DNA of 64,000 nucleotides from Clostridium estertheticum subsp. estertheticum (lineage in GTDB: Bacteria; Bacillota; Clostridia; Clostridiales; Clostridiaceae): the NCBI RefSeq assembly GCF_001877035.1, contig NZ_CP015756.1:735001-799000 (forward strand), read 5' to 3'. Below are positions 53,379 to 62,440 of the stretch, piece after piece. The stretch's first letter is position 1; every line of letters starts with the position of its first letter. The position numbers and the translations under genes are program-made. The notes below the pieces were generated by a model, which was not told the origin of the DNA, did no database searches, and saw nothing but the letters and a program-made list of their open reading frames with translations.

Positions 53379-53413
53379 CTATTAAATAAATTATATTTAA
53401 TAGCTACTCTTTT
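53373..53413 (+). terminator. Terminator after the pseudogene
   Basis: GAGTAGCTATTAAATA and its complement form a 16-bp stem with a five-base loop, followed by TTTT. The stem begins within the last codons of the pseudogene, so the terminator may be a survivor of the original gene. Confidence 0.75.
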
Positions 53414-53679
53414 ATGGAAAAATACCATTTATATATAATATTATTTGTGTTTACTATAAAATAGTGGAGTAAGCATATCCTAAAAAAACACATATAAATA
53501 TTATTAGACTTGATTTGATAAGGATCTTTTCAAAATATATAGGTAAAACGCAAAACAGTATATTTAATGACTATTATGAATATTTAATTCTTATTTTTTA
53601 TAAATAAGAATAAATGGACTTTAAAGAATTATTGATAATAAAAAATGAAATTTAAATATGGAATAGAGGTTGTGATAAT
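53414..53679. other. Intergenic, nothing recognised
   Basis: AT-rich, with no gene or RNA motif seen. It presumably holds the promoter of the small membrane protein that follows. Confidence 0.35.
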
Positions 53680-53973
53680 ATGTTTACAGGGTTGGTGTTT
53701 ATAATTAGTTTTATAGGTATAGTGGGATTAATAAAGTTGAGTACAAATAAATTTAGTAAGTATATAATTAGAAAAATTACTATTGACAATATTGACTTTA
53801 ACTATATAGAAAAAATACAAATGAGATTTAGTAAAATAGTTATGTGTTTAGATCCAATTTTTTTAGTTTTGTTTATGTTTACTGAATCAATGACGATATC
53901 AGTTATTATGGCGATCATAAATATTCTACTTACAATCTCTATGGGTAGTTTTTCGAAATTAAAACGAGTATGA
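53680..53973 (+). CDS. Small membrane protein of unknown function
   Basis: 97 residues with AGAGGT nine bases before the ATG. Three hydrophobic segments (about residues 3-20, 52-68 and 70-88) surround a basic loop, FSKYIIRKITIDNIDFNYIEKIQMRFSK. I do not recognise the family. A bidirectional terminator follows, so it stands alone. Confidence 0.5.
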   Translation: MFTGLVFIISFIGIVGLIKLSTNKFSKYIIRKITIDNIDFNYIEKIQMRFSKIVMCLDPIFLVLFMFTESMTISVIMAIINILLTISMGSFSKLKRV

Positions 53974-54045
53974 ATAAATAAAGTCATATTAAAAAGGTTA
54001 TTACATAAGAGTGAGCAGTTCACACTTGTGTTACATTCAGCGGAA

Positions 54046-54085
54046 AAAGTCCTCTAGAAAGATTTCTCCTAAAGGACTTTATTTT
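54046..54085. terminator. Bidirectional terminator
   Basis: AAAGTCCT (54046-54053) and AGGACTTT (54073-54080) enclose a second stem, AGAAA/TTTCT. T-rich tails follow on both strands, so it serves the small membrane protein and the convergent nitroreductase. Confidence 0.75.
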
Positions 54086-54112
54086 GATTTGGTCTTAAAC
54101 TAAATTAAAATT

Positions 54113-54955
54113 TTATTCTCTTATCCAAGAAAAAGCGTACTCCATATTCTCAGACAACTTTAGCTCCGGCTTAGATGTCGTATTAAAATGACCTTTAATA
54201 CCTTTTTCTTTAAGCGAAAAATCAAAGTGAGCTGCGGCAATTCCCATATCTACGCTTTGGATATCGTAGGGGAATCTATCGCTATATCCAGGTTCTTTAT
54301 ATTCATAAAAATGGAAGTCACCATCTTTAAGAAGTATTCTCCACGGCTGTTTATTTGATGCTGATGGTGCTAATCGGACCATTTCTAGTGGAAAGGCAAG
54401 ACTACCGGCTTCTTCACTCGTAAGAGGAGACTTAAAATCATTTTTATAAAATAATTGATTCCAGTCTTTACGCTTGTCTGCTTGAATCATTATTCTCATT
54501 TCTATCTCTTTTTCATGCTTAGTGGCAGCGGCATATCCATAAGGTGTTATGATTGGGAATAGTTCTCCTTCTTTAATCTTCATAGCATCTGCAAAGCCTT
54601 CACGATCGAAGGTTCCTCCGAGCCAGCAAGTTCCAAGACCAAGATGTTCTAAATAAAGAACTACTGCTTCTAATTCATATCCCAATGCTTCGAGGGCCAT
54701 TGGTTCTAATTTAATAGTCGTTCCGATGTATTGCTTTGAGCCTTTAATAACACCGTAAGTTCCAAGTTTTTCTTTGTTTTTTATGTCTTTGTCATCAAGA
54801 TAGTGAAAATTTACTTTATTTCCAAATGGATTGTCCAAAGAATCAATAAAAGATTCAATAGCTTTTCTTTTAGTCGGTTCAATTTCTCTTCCCTTATAGT
54901 TTCTTACACTGTATCTTTTTTTTACTACATCTTCAATTGAAAAATCAACATTCAT
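54113..54955 (-). CDS. Nitroreductase-family protein (TM1586 type)
   Basis: 280 residues, longer than classical nitroreductases and matching the tandem-fold TM1586_NiRdase group. FMN-binding KKRYSVRNYKGREI is near residue 13; GYELEAVVLYLEHLGLGTCWLGGTFDREGF lies near 90-120; and a second half has RLAPSASNKQPWRILLKDGDFHFYEY. These proteins bind FMN and probably reduce nitro or quinone compounds with NAD(P)H. AGAGGT lies seven bases before the ATG. The physiological substrate is unknown. Confidence 0.88.
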   Translation of the reverse strand: MNVDFSIEDVVKKRYSVRNYKGREIEPTKRKAIESFIDSLDNPFGNKVNFHYLDDKDIKNKEKLGTYGVIKGSKQYIGTTIKLEPMALEALGYELEAVVLYLEHLGLGTCWLGGTFDREGFADAMKIKEGELFPIITPYGYAAATKHEKEIEMRIMIQADKRKDWNQLFYKNDFKSPLTSEEAGSLAFPLEMVRLAPSASNKQPWRILLKDGDFHFYEYKEPGYSDRFPYDIQSVDMGIAAAHFDFSLKEKGIKGHFNTTSKPELKLSENMEYAFSWIRE

Positions 54956-55131
54956 TTATTATACCTCTTGTAAAATATATTTAGGTTATTAAGGGCAACC
55001 CATAATCCTTTTTAATAATGCGGTATATCAATTGTGTTAAATTACATTGTATACAACTAACAATGGGTTGTCAATAAAAATAATACTCTTTTTTTATATT
55101 ATTAATCTCTTCAATATCAGCATGTGTCTGT

Positions 55132-55560
55132 TTATAAAAACTTTTTCATTTCTTCAACATTTTGTTGCTCGAACTTTAATAACCTATTCGCTATATCTTT
55201 TATATCTTGAGTGGCATCTTTATATTGTTTAAGTCTTTTTGTAATATCAATGATCCCCATGGTACTACCTTGAATTAGCATTTCAGATATATGAGATGGG
55301 GTTTTATTTGTTAGTGTTTTAATATTAATCATTATATACGAAGTTATTTTAGTAAGAGTTCCTATGCCTTTAGATGACTCTTGTGTATCCTTAATTTTAT
55401 TATTTGTTATATTAAATATTTCATTGTACTCTTTCAGTTGTGACTCCAAATTTTTTCTGTATGGTTCATCTTTTACAATATTAATTAATTCACTAATTGT
55501 ACTTTTGCCCATTTCAGCATTTTGATAAATATAGTCTAAAAACTCAATGTTACTATTCAT
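55132..55560 (-). CDS. Helical (ferritin-like?) protein
   Basis: 142 residues from the ATG at 55560, six bases after GAGGTG; the longer frame to 55689 has no site. It is predicted all-helical without membrane segments: LDYIYQNAEMGKSTISELINIVKD, LESQLKEYNEIFNITNNKIKD, then HISEMLIQGSTMGIIDITKRLKQYKD. Glutamates are spaced as in ferritin-like four-helix bundles (E in AEMGK, E in KEYNE, E in ISEM), which resembles the DUF2383-like group. The assignment is tentative and no function can be given. It is divergent from the biotin operon. Confidence 0.6.
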   Translation of the reverse strand: MNSNIEFLDYIYQNAEMGKSTISELINIVKDEPYRKNLESQLKEYNEIFNITNNKIKDTQESSKGIGTLTKITSYIMINIKTLTNKTPSHISEMLIQGSTMGIIDITKRLKQYKDATQDIKDIANRLLKFEQQNVEEMKKFL

Positions 55561-55657
55561 TAATATCACCTCATTAATATTATTTGCATAAAAAGAATAT
55601 CTATCCATAATAAAGGTTTTATTTTTTATTTTGATATAAAGTTGGTAATTAGATGAA

Positions 55658-55689
55658 TTGTAAACCAAACATATAAATTTGGTTGACAA
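55658..55689. promoter_or_regulatory. BirA operator of the biotin operon
   Basis: TTGTAAACC and GGTTGACAA are separated by exactly 14 bases, matching the Firmicute BirA box. The right arm contains the -35 TTGACA of the bio promoter, so bound biotinyl-AMP-BirA would block transcription. Confidence 0.9.
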
Positions 55690-55711
55690 AGTTTTGCTTT
55701 TGTTATATATT
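55683..55711 (+). promoter_or_regulatory. Promoter of bioF operon
   Basis: TTGACA (55683-55688) and TATATT (55706-55711) are 17 bases apart. The -35 lies inside the BirA operator, and the bioF ribosome site follows about 13 bases after the -10. Confidence 0.75.
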
Positions 55712-55733
55712 TTGATTATAGGGGGACTAATTA

Positions 55734-56909
55734 ATGAATTATATAACAGATAAACTTATAAAAATTAAGGATAAAGGATTATATAGAGAACTTAGATACA
55801 TTGATACAGCGCAATCACCTAGGGTTAAAATTGAAGGAAAAGATTTTATACTTCTAGGATCAAATAACTATTTAGGTCTTTGTGATGATTTTAGGTTAAA
55901 AAAAGCTGCTATTGATGCAATCAACAAATATGGTGTTGGGTCAGGTGGTTCTAGATTAACCACAGGAAGTTATGACCTACATAAACAATTAGAGGAAAAG
56001 ATTGCATCATTTAAAGGGACGGAAGCAAGTTTAGTTTTTAATACTGGATATATGGCTAATGTGGGTATTATTTCAGCCTTGTGCGACGGTGGCTGGGTAA
56101 TTTTTTCCGATAAATTAAATCATGCTAGTATTATTGATGGCTATCGGTTAAGTGGTGCAAAACTTATAAGGTACAAGCATTGTGATATGAATGATTTATT
56201 AAATAAAATAAATAAGTATAAAGGGAGTAACAATTTAATTGTAACAGATGGTGTATTTAGCATGGATGGGGATATTGCACCATTGCCAGAGATTGTGAAA
56301 ATTGCAAAGAAATTTAACATGATGACAATGGTAGATGATGCACATGCTACCGGGATCTTAGGTAAAAATGGATCAGGTACAGCATCATATTTTGGTTTAG
56401 ATAATGAAATTGATATTATTATGGGAACTTTAAGTAAAGCTGTTGCTTCAGAAGGCGGATATGTAGCCGGTAAAAAGGATTTAATTAATTATTTAATAAA
56501 CTCTGCAAGGAGCTTTATTTATTCTACAGCTTTATCCCCTAGTACAATCGCAGTTTCTATAAAGGCACTAGAAATTATTGAAGAGGATGAGGAAAGAAGA
56601 GTTAAACTATTAAAAACCTCAAACTGGTTTCAAAACCAACTTAAAGTAGCAGGATTTAATGTAATGGAAACCAGAACCCCAATCATTCCCATATTAATTG
56701 GAGAAGTAGACAAGGCTGTTGAATTCAGCAAAATATTATTATCTCAAGGCGTATATGTACCAGCCATTCGACCACCCTCTGTACCACGAGGAACAAGTCG
56801 TTTAAGAATTTCTTTAATGGCAACACATTCAAAAGAAGATTTAGAAGAAGCATTGGTTAAAATTAAAGAAATAGGAAAAGAATTAAAGATTATTGGGGGC
56901 TTATTATGA
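55734..56909 (+). CDS. bioF: 8-amino-7-oxononanoate synthase
   Basis: 391 residues with GGGGG eight bases upstream. The alpha-oxoamine synthase pattern is complete: LGSNNYLGLCDDFRLKKAA, GVGSGGSRLTTGSYDLHKQLEEKIA, FSDKLNHASIIDGYRLSGA, TMVDDAHATGILGKNGSGTA and the PLP lysine in IMGTLSKAVASEGGYVAG near residue 235. It condenses pimeloyl-ACP with alanine. Glycine C-acetyltransferase is a close relative, but the BirA operator and bioC downstream settle the call. Confidence 0.93.
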   Translation: MNYITDKLIKIKDKGLYRELRYIDTAQSPRVKIEGKDFILLGSNNYLGLCDDFRLKKAAIDAINKYGVGSGGSRLTTGSYDLHKQLEEKIASFKGTEASLVFNTGYMANVGIISALCDGGWVIFSDKLNHASIIDGYRLSGAKLIRYKHCDMNDLLNKINKYKGSNNLIVTDGVFSMDGDIAPLPEIVKIAKKFNMMTMVDDAHATGILGKNGSGTASYFGLDNEIDIIMGTLSKAVASEGGYVAGKKDLINYLINSARSFIYSTALSPSTIAVSIKALEIIEEDEERRVKLLKTSNWFQNQLKVAGFNVMETRTPIIPILIGEVDKAVEFSKILLSQGVYVPAIRPPSVPRGTSRLRISLMATHSKEDLEEALVKIKEIGKELKIIGGLL

Positions 56910-57649
56910 ATAGGCCCTATTTAATTATGCTACCTGGCTTTGGAATGAACAGTTGTGTTTGGAAAAGAATTAGTGAATTTTTATGGAAGGATTTTGAATT
57001 GATTTTTATTGAATGGGATAACATTGATTTATTAGACGGGTTTAAACAAAAAGTAATAAACATTATAGAAGAAAAACAACTTTCCTCTTTTTCCTTACTT
57101 GGATGGTCACTCGGATCTTTAGTAGCAGAGGAAATTGTTTTAGATAATTTGTGGAATATTAATAACTTAATTTTAATTGGAGGTACAAGCTCTTTTATTC
57201 AACATAAAGAAGAGGGGTACAATTTAGGGTGGAATAAAAGAATTGTAGAAAGAATGAAATCTCAGCTATATAAAAATCCGAAAGCAACACTCTTTAATTT
57301 TTATGACTCGTTGTTTTCAGATGAAGAAAAGAAAAAGGGATATAACACGCAATTTTTAAAGATAATGGAAGATAACATTAAAATTCAGTCAGTAGACTCT
57401 TTAGCACTGGAACTTGATTATTTAATTCAAAAAGATTTAAGAAATAAATTAGTAGATGTAAATATTCCTTTATTAATGATTCATGGTGAAGAAGATAGAA
57501 TATGTCCAATAGAAGCTACTTTATATATTAAAAATATATTAACACACTCTAATATAGAAGTTATAAAGAGTGGGGGTCATATCCCATTTTTCACAAATCC
57601 TCATGATTGTTATTATTTCATATCAAAATTTATAAAAAAACACCTATAA
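56906..57649 (+). CDS. bioH: Alpha/beta hydrolase, BioH-like pimeloyl-ACP methyl ester esterase
   Basis: 247 residues, starting in the bioF stop codon (ATGA). The hydrolase fold shows LIMLPGFGMNSCVWKRISEFL, the nucleophile elbow LLGWSLGSLVAEEI (serine near residue 71), the aspartate in LLMIHGEEDRICPIEA and the histidine in IKSGGHIPFFTNPHD. Placed between bioF and bioC it probably removes the methyl ester from pimeloyl-ACP. Other pimeloyl esterases (BioG, BioK, BioV) fill this role elsewhere, so the symbol is by function and context. Confidence 0.82.
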   Translation: MNRPYLIMLPGFGMNSCVWKRISEFLWKDFELIFIEWDNIDLLDGFKQKVINIIEEKQLSSFSLLGWSLGSLVAEEIVLDNLWNINNLILIGGTSSFIQHKEEGYNLGWNKRIVERMKSQLYKNPKATLFNFYDSLFSDEEKKKGYNTQFLKIMEDNIKIQSVDSLALELDYLIQKDLRNKLVDVNIPLLMIHGEEDRICPIEATLYIKNILTHSNIEVIKSGGHIPFFTNPHDCYYFISKFIKKHL

Positions 57650-57662
57650 GGGGAGAGAATTT

Positions 57663-58493
57663 ATGATTGATAAAAAACAGTTAAAACTTCATTTTAGTAA
57701 AAATGCATCAAATTATGATGAATATGCTCACGTGCAAAAGGATATGAAAAATTCTTTAGTGAAATTTATGATGCAAAACAATAAAAATAACACAGAAGTT
57801 AAAAATATTTTAGAGATTGGTTGTGGAACGGGTTACTTAACATCTACTTTAATTGATCTTTTTCCGCATTCGCATATTACTGCTGTTGATATTGCGCCAG
57901 GAATGATTACTGAAATAAAGTCAAAAATTAAAAATGATTCTGTTGATTTTATTTGTGGTGATTTGGAAGAAATGAATTTTAATAATACTTACGATATTAT
58001 TATTTCTAATGCCACCTTTCAATGGTTTAATCATATTCATGCAACAATAGAAAAATTATATGCTCTATTGAATCCAAAGGGTATCCTTTGCTTTTCTACA
58101 TTTGGAAAACATACTTTTTGTGAATTAAATGAATGTTTTAAAAAAGTAAGGGAAGAACTGTCTATAAAGGAATCTGTATATTCAGGACAGTCTTTTTATA
58201 GTCTTAATGAATTATCTACATTATGTAAAGAGGCTACAAAAAATCAGAGGATTGATGATGTTTTAGTAGAAGGTAAAGAAAAATTTGAATATGAATATTT
58301 CAATAACTGTAATGATTTTTTCACTTCAATAAAAAAAACTGGTGCTAATAATAGTAATAAAGACAATAAATGTACTTCTCTAACTTTTATTAAAAAAGTA
58401 ATCAAGTATTATAATGAAAATTTTTCTGAAAATAATAAAGTAAAAGCTACTTATCATTGCTTATTCCTTAAAATAACATCCATAACATTGTAG
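57663..58493 (+). CDS. bioC: Malonyl-ACP O-methyltransferase
   Basis: 276 residues with AGGGGAGAG before the ATG. The SAM-binding motif I is NILEIGCGTGYLTSTLI near residue 50, followed by ITAVDIAPGMI, FICGDLEEM and the post-motif IISNATFQWFNHIHATIEKLYALLNPKGILCFSTFG, which is characteristic of BioC. It methylates the malonyl starter so that fatty acid synthase can build the pimeloyl chain. The unit bioF-bioH-bioC lacks bioA, bioD and bioB, which must lie elsewhere or be replaced by uptake. Confidence 0.92.
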   Translation: MIDKKQLKLHFSKNASNYDEYAHVQKDMKNSLVKFMMQNNKNNTEVKNILEIGCGTGYLTSTLIDLFPHSHITAVDIAPGMITEIKSKIKNDSVDFICGDLEEMNFNNTYDIIISNATFQWFNHIHATIEKLYALLNPKGILCFSTFGKHTFCELNECFKKVREELSIKESVYSGQSFYSLNELSTLCKEATKNQRIDDVLVEGKEKFEYEYFNNCNDFFTSIKKTGANNSNKDNKCTSLTFIKKVIKYYNENFSENNKVKATYHCLFLKITSITL

Positions 58494-58930
58494 ATTTTTT
58501 AGTATATTTAAATTGAATAAACATTCTCATTATGAATTTCAATAAAATTATTGAAAAAAAACTTAACGTTAATAATAAAAGTAATTGCTTTTTAACTAAA
58601 CATTGCTTCAACTTTTACTATAAGTATGTCCTTATTCAATCATATAGAATATTAATACAAATTTCAAATATTTTAACATAATATTGTTTGATTTTAAATA
58701 CATCCCAAACTTTATATGCTATACTGAAATTGTTTCTAAATCTTCATCAGCTACATCAGAGTTGGAAGGTACTCATATTTGTAAATAAAATTCAATTAAA
58801 TAGTAAAGTAAGATAACTTTTATTCGATGTTAATATAAGAGTGTTAGTCCATACAAATATAGTATTAAATGCTAAATTAGGTATAAACATAGGCTTATTT
58901 CTGAGTGATTTTAAAGGGGGATATAATAAG
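58494..58930. other. Intergenic, nothing firm
   Basis: AT-rich region between bioC and the secreted-protein gene. A TATGCTATACTG sequence near 58716 could hold a -10. No hairpin terminator with a T run was found directly after bioC. Confidence 0.35.
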
Positions 58931-60100
58931 ATGAACAATATTAAGAAGATTTTAGCAATGAGTTTAATAGTAGCACAATTAAGTATACCAGCTTTAGCTG
59001 TTAATTTTACAGTACCCGAGTTTTCTATACTAATAGGATCTTCGGTTTATGAATTACAGTATGCTAATGATTCTAAAAATGCAAGTGCTATAAGTGAGGC
59101 TTTAGCAAATAGTGAAGGGGATATTTATATCCAAACAAGTAAGGGAACGTGGATTAGTAATTCTACTGGACTAGCGGTTGCGAAAAGCCTAATAGATAAT
59201 ATTACAATAACAAGCTTTAATGGTAAAGCTATTGAGAGTACAGATTTTGAAGATAAGGCAGCAATGTTAATGGGCTCAATAAAGTATAAAGTAAATGATG
59301 CAAATTCTATAGCATTTATAGGTTTAATACAAAGTGAGTCAAAAATAAACAATGTTAAAGCGGAAAATGCATTACTTTTAGCTAAAGGTATATTAAATGA
59401 TGATATTTTTAAAAAATCATACCTTGAGGTTAAAAGTGATAAAGCAGCTACACTGATTGCTGATAAAAAATATAAGCAAGCTGCAGAGGCTTATGCTACA
59501 TGTGTTAAGTATGGTATAAATATTGTAAATAATACGGGGTATATTAATGCTCTAAGTAAATATGCAGATTCAGAACTTGTAAAAAAAACAAATTTAAATG
59601 AAGAAGATATAACTAACTATTATAGTGTGGGTGATATAGATAATGATGGAACTCTTGAAGTTGCAGTATTTGAAAGAAATTTTTCTTCTGAGAAATATAT
59701 TCCGAGTAATATACAATTATTTAAATATACTAATGGAGAATATAGTCTTTTTAGTAAAGTGCAAACTAAAGCAGAACGTTGTAATAGTATAAATATTTCA
59801 AAAGCTAAAGATGATATAAATGGAGTCTTTGTATCAGGCATTATGGGTATGCACAGCGGAGTGCAGTCTCTTTATATAATTAAAGATGGAAAACTTACTC
59901 CAGCGATAGATGATATATATTCACTTTATCCTTCTAAAATTAAAGATATTGATGGAGATGGATTACTAGAACTCTCTTCTTTAGAAAGGGATCCTAAGGA
60001 TCCAGATTCTAGCGATGCAACGAGCTCTAAAATATTAACATGGTATAAATGGAATGGTGCAAGTGGTTTAACTACAGTAGAAAGTGGAAAAGCAAAATAG
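58931..60100 (+). CDS. Secreted protein with calcium-binding-like repeats
   Basis: 389 residues from the ATG at 58931, ten bases after GGGGG; the longer frame at 58841 lacks a site. A signal peptide is clear: KKILAMSLIVAQLSIPALAVNF, with cleavage likely after ALA near residue 24. The first half is a helical, unassigned domain. The second half has VGDIDNDGTLEVAVFE and IKDIDGDGLLELSSLE, aspartate-rich loops of the FG-GAP/VCBS or dockerin kind that bind calcium. It is probably an exported or cell-surface protein of unknown function. Its terminator almost copies that of alsS. Confidence 0.7.
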   Translation: MNNIKKILAMSLIVAQLSIPALAVNFTVPEFSILIGSSVYELQYANDSKNASAISEALANSEGDIYIQTSKGTWISNSTGLAVAKSLIDNITITSFNGKAIESTDFEDKAAMLMGSIKYKVNDANSIAFIGLIQSESKINNVKAENALLLAKGILNDDIFKKSYLEVKSDKAATLIADKKYKQAAEAYATCVKYGINIVNNTGYINALSKYADSELVKKTNLNEEDITNYYSVGDIDNDGTLEVAVFERNFSSEKYIPSNIQLFKYTNGEYSLFSKVQTKAERCNSINISKAKDDINGVFVSGIMGMHSGVQSLYIIKDGKLTPAIDDIYSLYPSKIKDIDGDGLLELSSLERDPKDPDSSDATSSKILTWYKWNGASGLTTVESGKAK

Positions 60101-60151
60101 GTAATTGAAAGATGCTTAAATACATTGACTGTGGCAAATATAGATGAGAAG

Positions 60152-60203
60152 GCTGCATTCCTTTAATATAAATTAAAGGAATGCAGCTTTTTAGCTTTTT
60201 TTT
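60152..60203 (+). terminator. Terminator after the secreted-protein gene
   Basis: GCTGCATTCCTTTAAT and its exact complement form a 16-bp stem with loop ATAA, followed by TTTTAGCTTTTTTTT. It is nearly identical to the alsS terminator. Confidence 0.9.
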
Positions 60204-60369
60204 ATACATTTTGTTACTCGAAATAGATATTAATCCCTTTAATAAGTTAAATAGGATATAATGTTTATAAAAGTAAGTGCATGTTAAAAACGTACAAAAG
60301 GAACAGTTAGATAAAATTAGAAGTATAAAATAAGGTAACTTAGACAGAGAAAGCAGGGAGGAACCAACA

Positions 60370-61056
60370 GTGAATACAATTTTATTAGTAGAAGATGATT
60401 TGAGTATTATTGATGGTCTAGAGTTTTCACTCCGAAGGAATGGTTTTCATATTGCCTTAGCACGAACCGTAAGGGAAGGTTTTTTGATGCTTAGTGATAA
60501 GAAGTATGATTTGTTGCTACTCGATTTGACCTTACCTGATGGAAGCGGGTTTGACATCTGTAAGAAAGTACGGCAATCATCTGATGTACCCATTATATTT
60601 TTAACTGCTTCTGATGAAGAGGTCAATATTGTAATGGGTTTGGATATTGGTGGCGATGACTATATTACAAAACCTTTCAAATTGAATGAACTGATTTCGC
60701 GAATCAAAGCTTTGCTTCGCCGTTACCACATTCCTAGCCAAGAACCCATTGATTTGCAATCTAATGATATTACCATTAAGTTACTTGAAAGCCGAGTGTT
60801 TAAGGATTCCAAAGAAATAGAACTTACTAGTTTGGAGTATCGACTTCTGTGTCTGCTCATGCAAAACCCAAATATTGTGCTCACGAGAAACATTATTTTA
60901 GACAGGCTGTGGGATAGTAACGGCAACTTCATCGATGACAACACTCTATCCGTCTATGTACGAAGACTAAGAAGCAAAATTGAAGATAACGCTGAGAATC
61001 CGAAATTTTTATTGACATTACGCCGATTGGGATATAAGTGGAATGTGTTAAAGTGA
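60370..61056 (+). CDS. OmpR-family response regulator
   Basis: 228 residues from a GTG at 60370, eight bases after GGGAGG. The receiver domain has LLVEDD, the phosphorylated aspartate in DLLLLDLTLPDGSG (near residue 52) and the lysine in DYITKPF. The winged helix follows, with ELTSLEYRLLCLLMQNPNIVLTR and LSVYVRRLRSKIED. It is ten bases from the kinase and begins an operon regulator-kinase-ATPase-permease, as in BceRS-BceAB-like antimicrobial-peptide response systems. It is visibly less AT-rich than the genes to its left. Confidence 0.92.
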   Translation: MNTILLVEDDLSIIDGLEFSLRRNGFHIALARTVREGFLMLSDKKYDLLLLDLTLPDGSGFDICKKVRQSSDVPIIFLTASDEEVNIVMGLDIGGDDYITKPFKLNELISRIKALLRRYHIPSQEPIDLQSNDITIKLLESRVFKDSKEIELTSLEYRLLCLLMQNPNIVLTRNIILDRLWDSNGNFIDDNTLSVYVRRLRSKIEDNAENPKFLLTLRRLGYKWNVLK

Positions 61057-61065
61057 GGCTATTTT

Positions 61066-62310
61066 ATGAGAATTTTTATTAATCACAATATAAGGAAACT
61101 ATTTTCAATGGTATCCATAATTCTTTTGTGTTCTATTTTAATAGCACAGGTCATGGTATATTTCATGACAAACCAATATAAAAAGGAGATTATTACACAC
61201 GATTATGCCATTGCCGGATATTTATATCAACAGGATATAACAACAGACCATATTGTACCTGCCTTCACCAGTAAAAAAAGCATAGAAGATTATACTATTG
61301 GGCGGAAGCTTTTGCAGCCTACTGGGTATACAGAAAGTATAAATAACAAGCTTCTGCCTGAAATTCAAAGTTTCCATGAGAAATTCGAGATTCTGGCACT
61401 GATACTTTCTTTTGTCGTATCGCTGCTACTGCTTACAACATTATTTATTTTTTTCGTCTGGCAGGACAGAAAATTTGAAAAGGCCAGCGAGGATATCTTA
61501 AGTTTTATGTACGGTAATAAAGATATCCGCTTCAGCGACAATGAGGAAGGTATTGTATCTCAGCTTTTTTCCTCTATAAATGTGATGGCAACGTCTCTAA
61601 CTGCCCATATAACAAAGGAAAAGCAGACAAAGGAGTTTCTAAAGAATACGATCTCTGACATATCACATCAGTTAAAAACACCATTGACTGCGCTAAAAAT
61701 GTACAATGAAATTGTTCAGGAAGAAAACACAAACAACGTTGTTGTGGACAGCTTCAACATAAAAAGTTGTAATCAACTGGAAAGGATGGAATATCTAATT
61801 CAAAATCTTCTGAAATTATCGCGGCTAGATGCTGACGCCATAGAACTCGCCAAAAGCAACTGCCTTATGAAAGATTTGCTAGAAGGTGTCGTTATAGGTT
61901 TCTCCACCCGTGCAAAATCAGAGAACAAATCAATTATGCTAATGTGCAATAGCCATATTATGTTAAATTGCGACGGAGATTGGATACTGGAAGCTATCAG
62001 TAATATTATAAAAAATGCATTAGATCATACCGTTTCAAGAAATGAAGTTCAAATTCTATGCGACGAAACGCCTGTGTTAATTTGTATCACAATTAAAGAC
62101 AACGGTAGTGGCATCCACCCAGAGGATATCCATTATATTTTCAAAAGATTTTATAGAAGCAGATTCTCCAAGGAGAAGGATGGTACTGGCATTGGACTTA
62201 CCCTTGCGAAAGCCATTGTGGAAAAACATGGAGGCTCAATCACGGTGGAAAGCACGTTGAACCAGGGAACGACTTTTTATTTGACTTTTCCAAAGCTTAC
62301 AAATCTGTAA
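61066..62310 (+). CDS. Sensor histidine kinase
   Basis: 414 residues with GAGG seven bases upstream. Two membrane helices (about 13-33 and 112-134) flank an extracellular loop of about 78 residues, so this is not the short-loop BceS type. A HAMP-like segment leads to the HisKA histidine in NTISDISHQLKTPLTALKMYNEI (near residue 200). The HATPase domain has NIIKNALDHT, DNGSGIHPEDI and GTGIGLTLAKAIVEKHGG. It should phosphorylate the adjacent regulator in response to envelope stress or an antimicrobial; the ligand is unknown. Confidence 0.9.
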   Translation: MRIFINHNIRKLFSMVSIILLCSILIAQVMVYFMTNQYKKEIITHDYAIAGYLYQQDITTDHIVPAFTSKKSIEDYTIGRKLLQPTGYTESINNKLLPEIQSFHEKFEILALILSFVVSLLLLTTLFIFFVWQDRKFEKASEDILSFMYGNKDIRFSDNEEGIVSQLFSSINVMATSLTAHITKEKQTKEFLKNTISDISHQLKTPLTALKMYNEIVQEENTNNVVVDSFNIKSCNQLERMEYLIQNLLKLSRLDADAIELAKSNCLMKDLLEGVVIGFSTRAKSENKSIMLMCNSHIMLNCDGDWILEAISNIIKNALDHTVSRNEVQILCDETPVLICITIKDNGSGIHPEDIHYIFKRFYRSRFSKEKDGTGIGLTLAKAIVEKHGGSITVESTLNQGTTFYLTFPKLTNL

Positions 62311-62440
62311 GATAGAATACACCTATCAGTAAGATTAGCTTGTTATGCTAATAGTAAGATTTAGAACATCGTGCCCTATTGTTACGGATGGGATATGTTC
62401 AATAAATGATCTTAATAAATATTTAGAAGAGGTGTTTATA

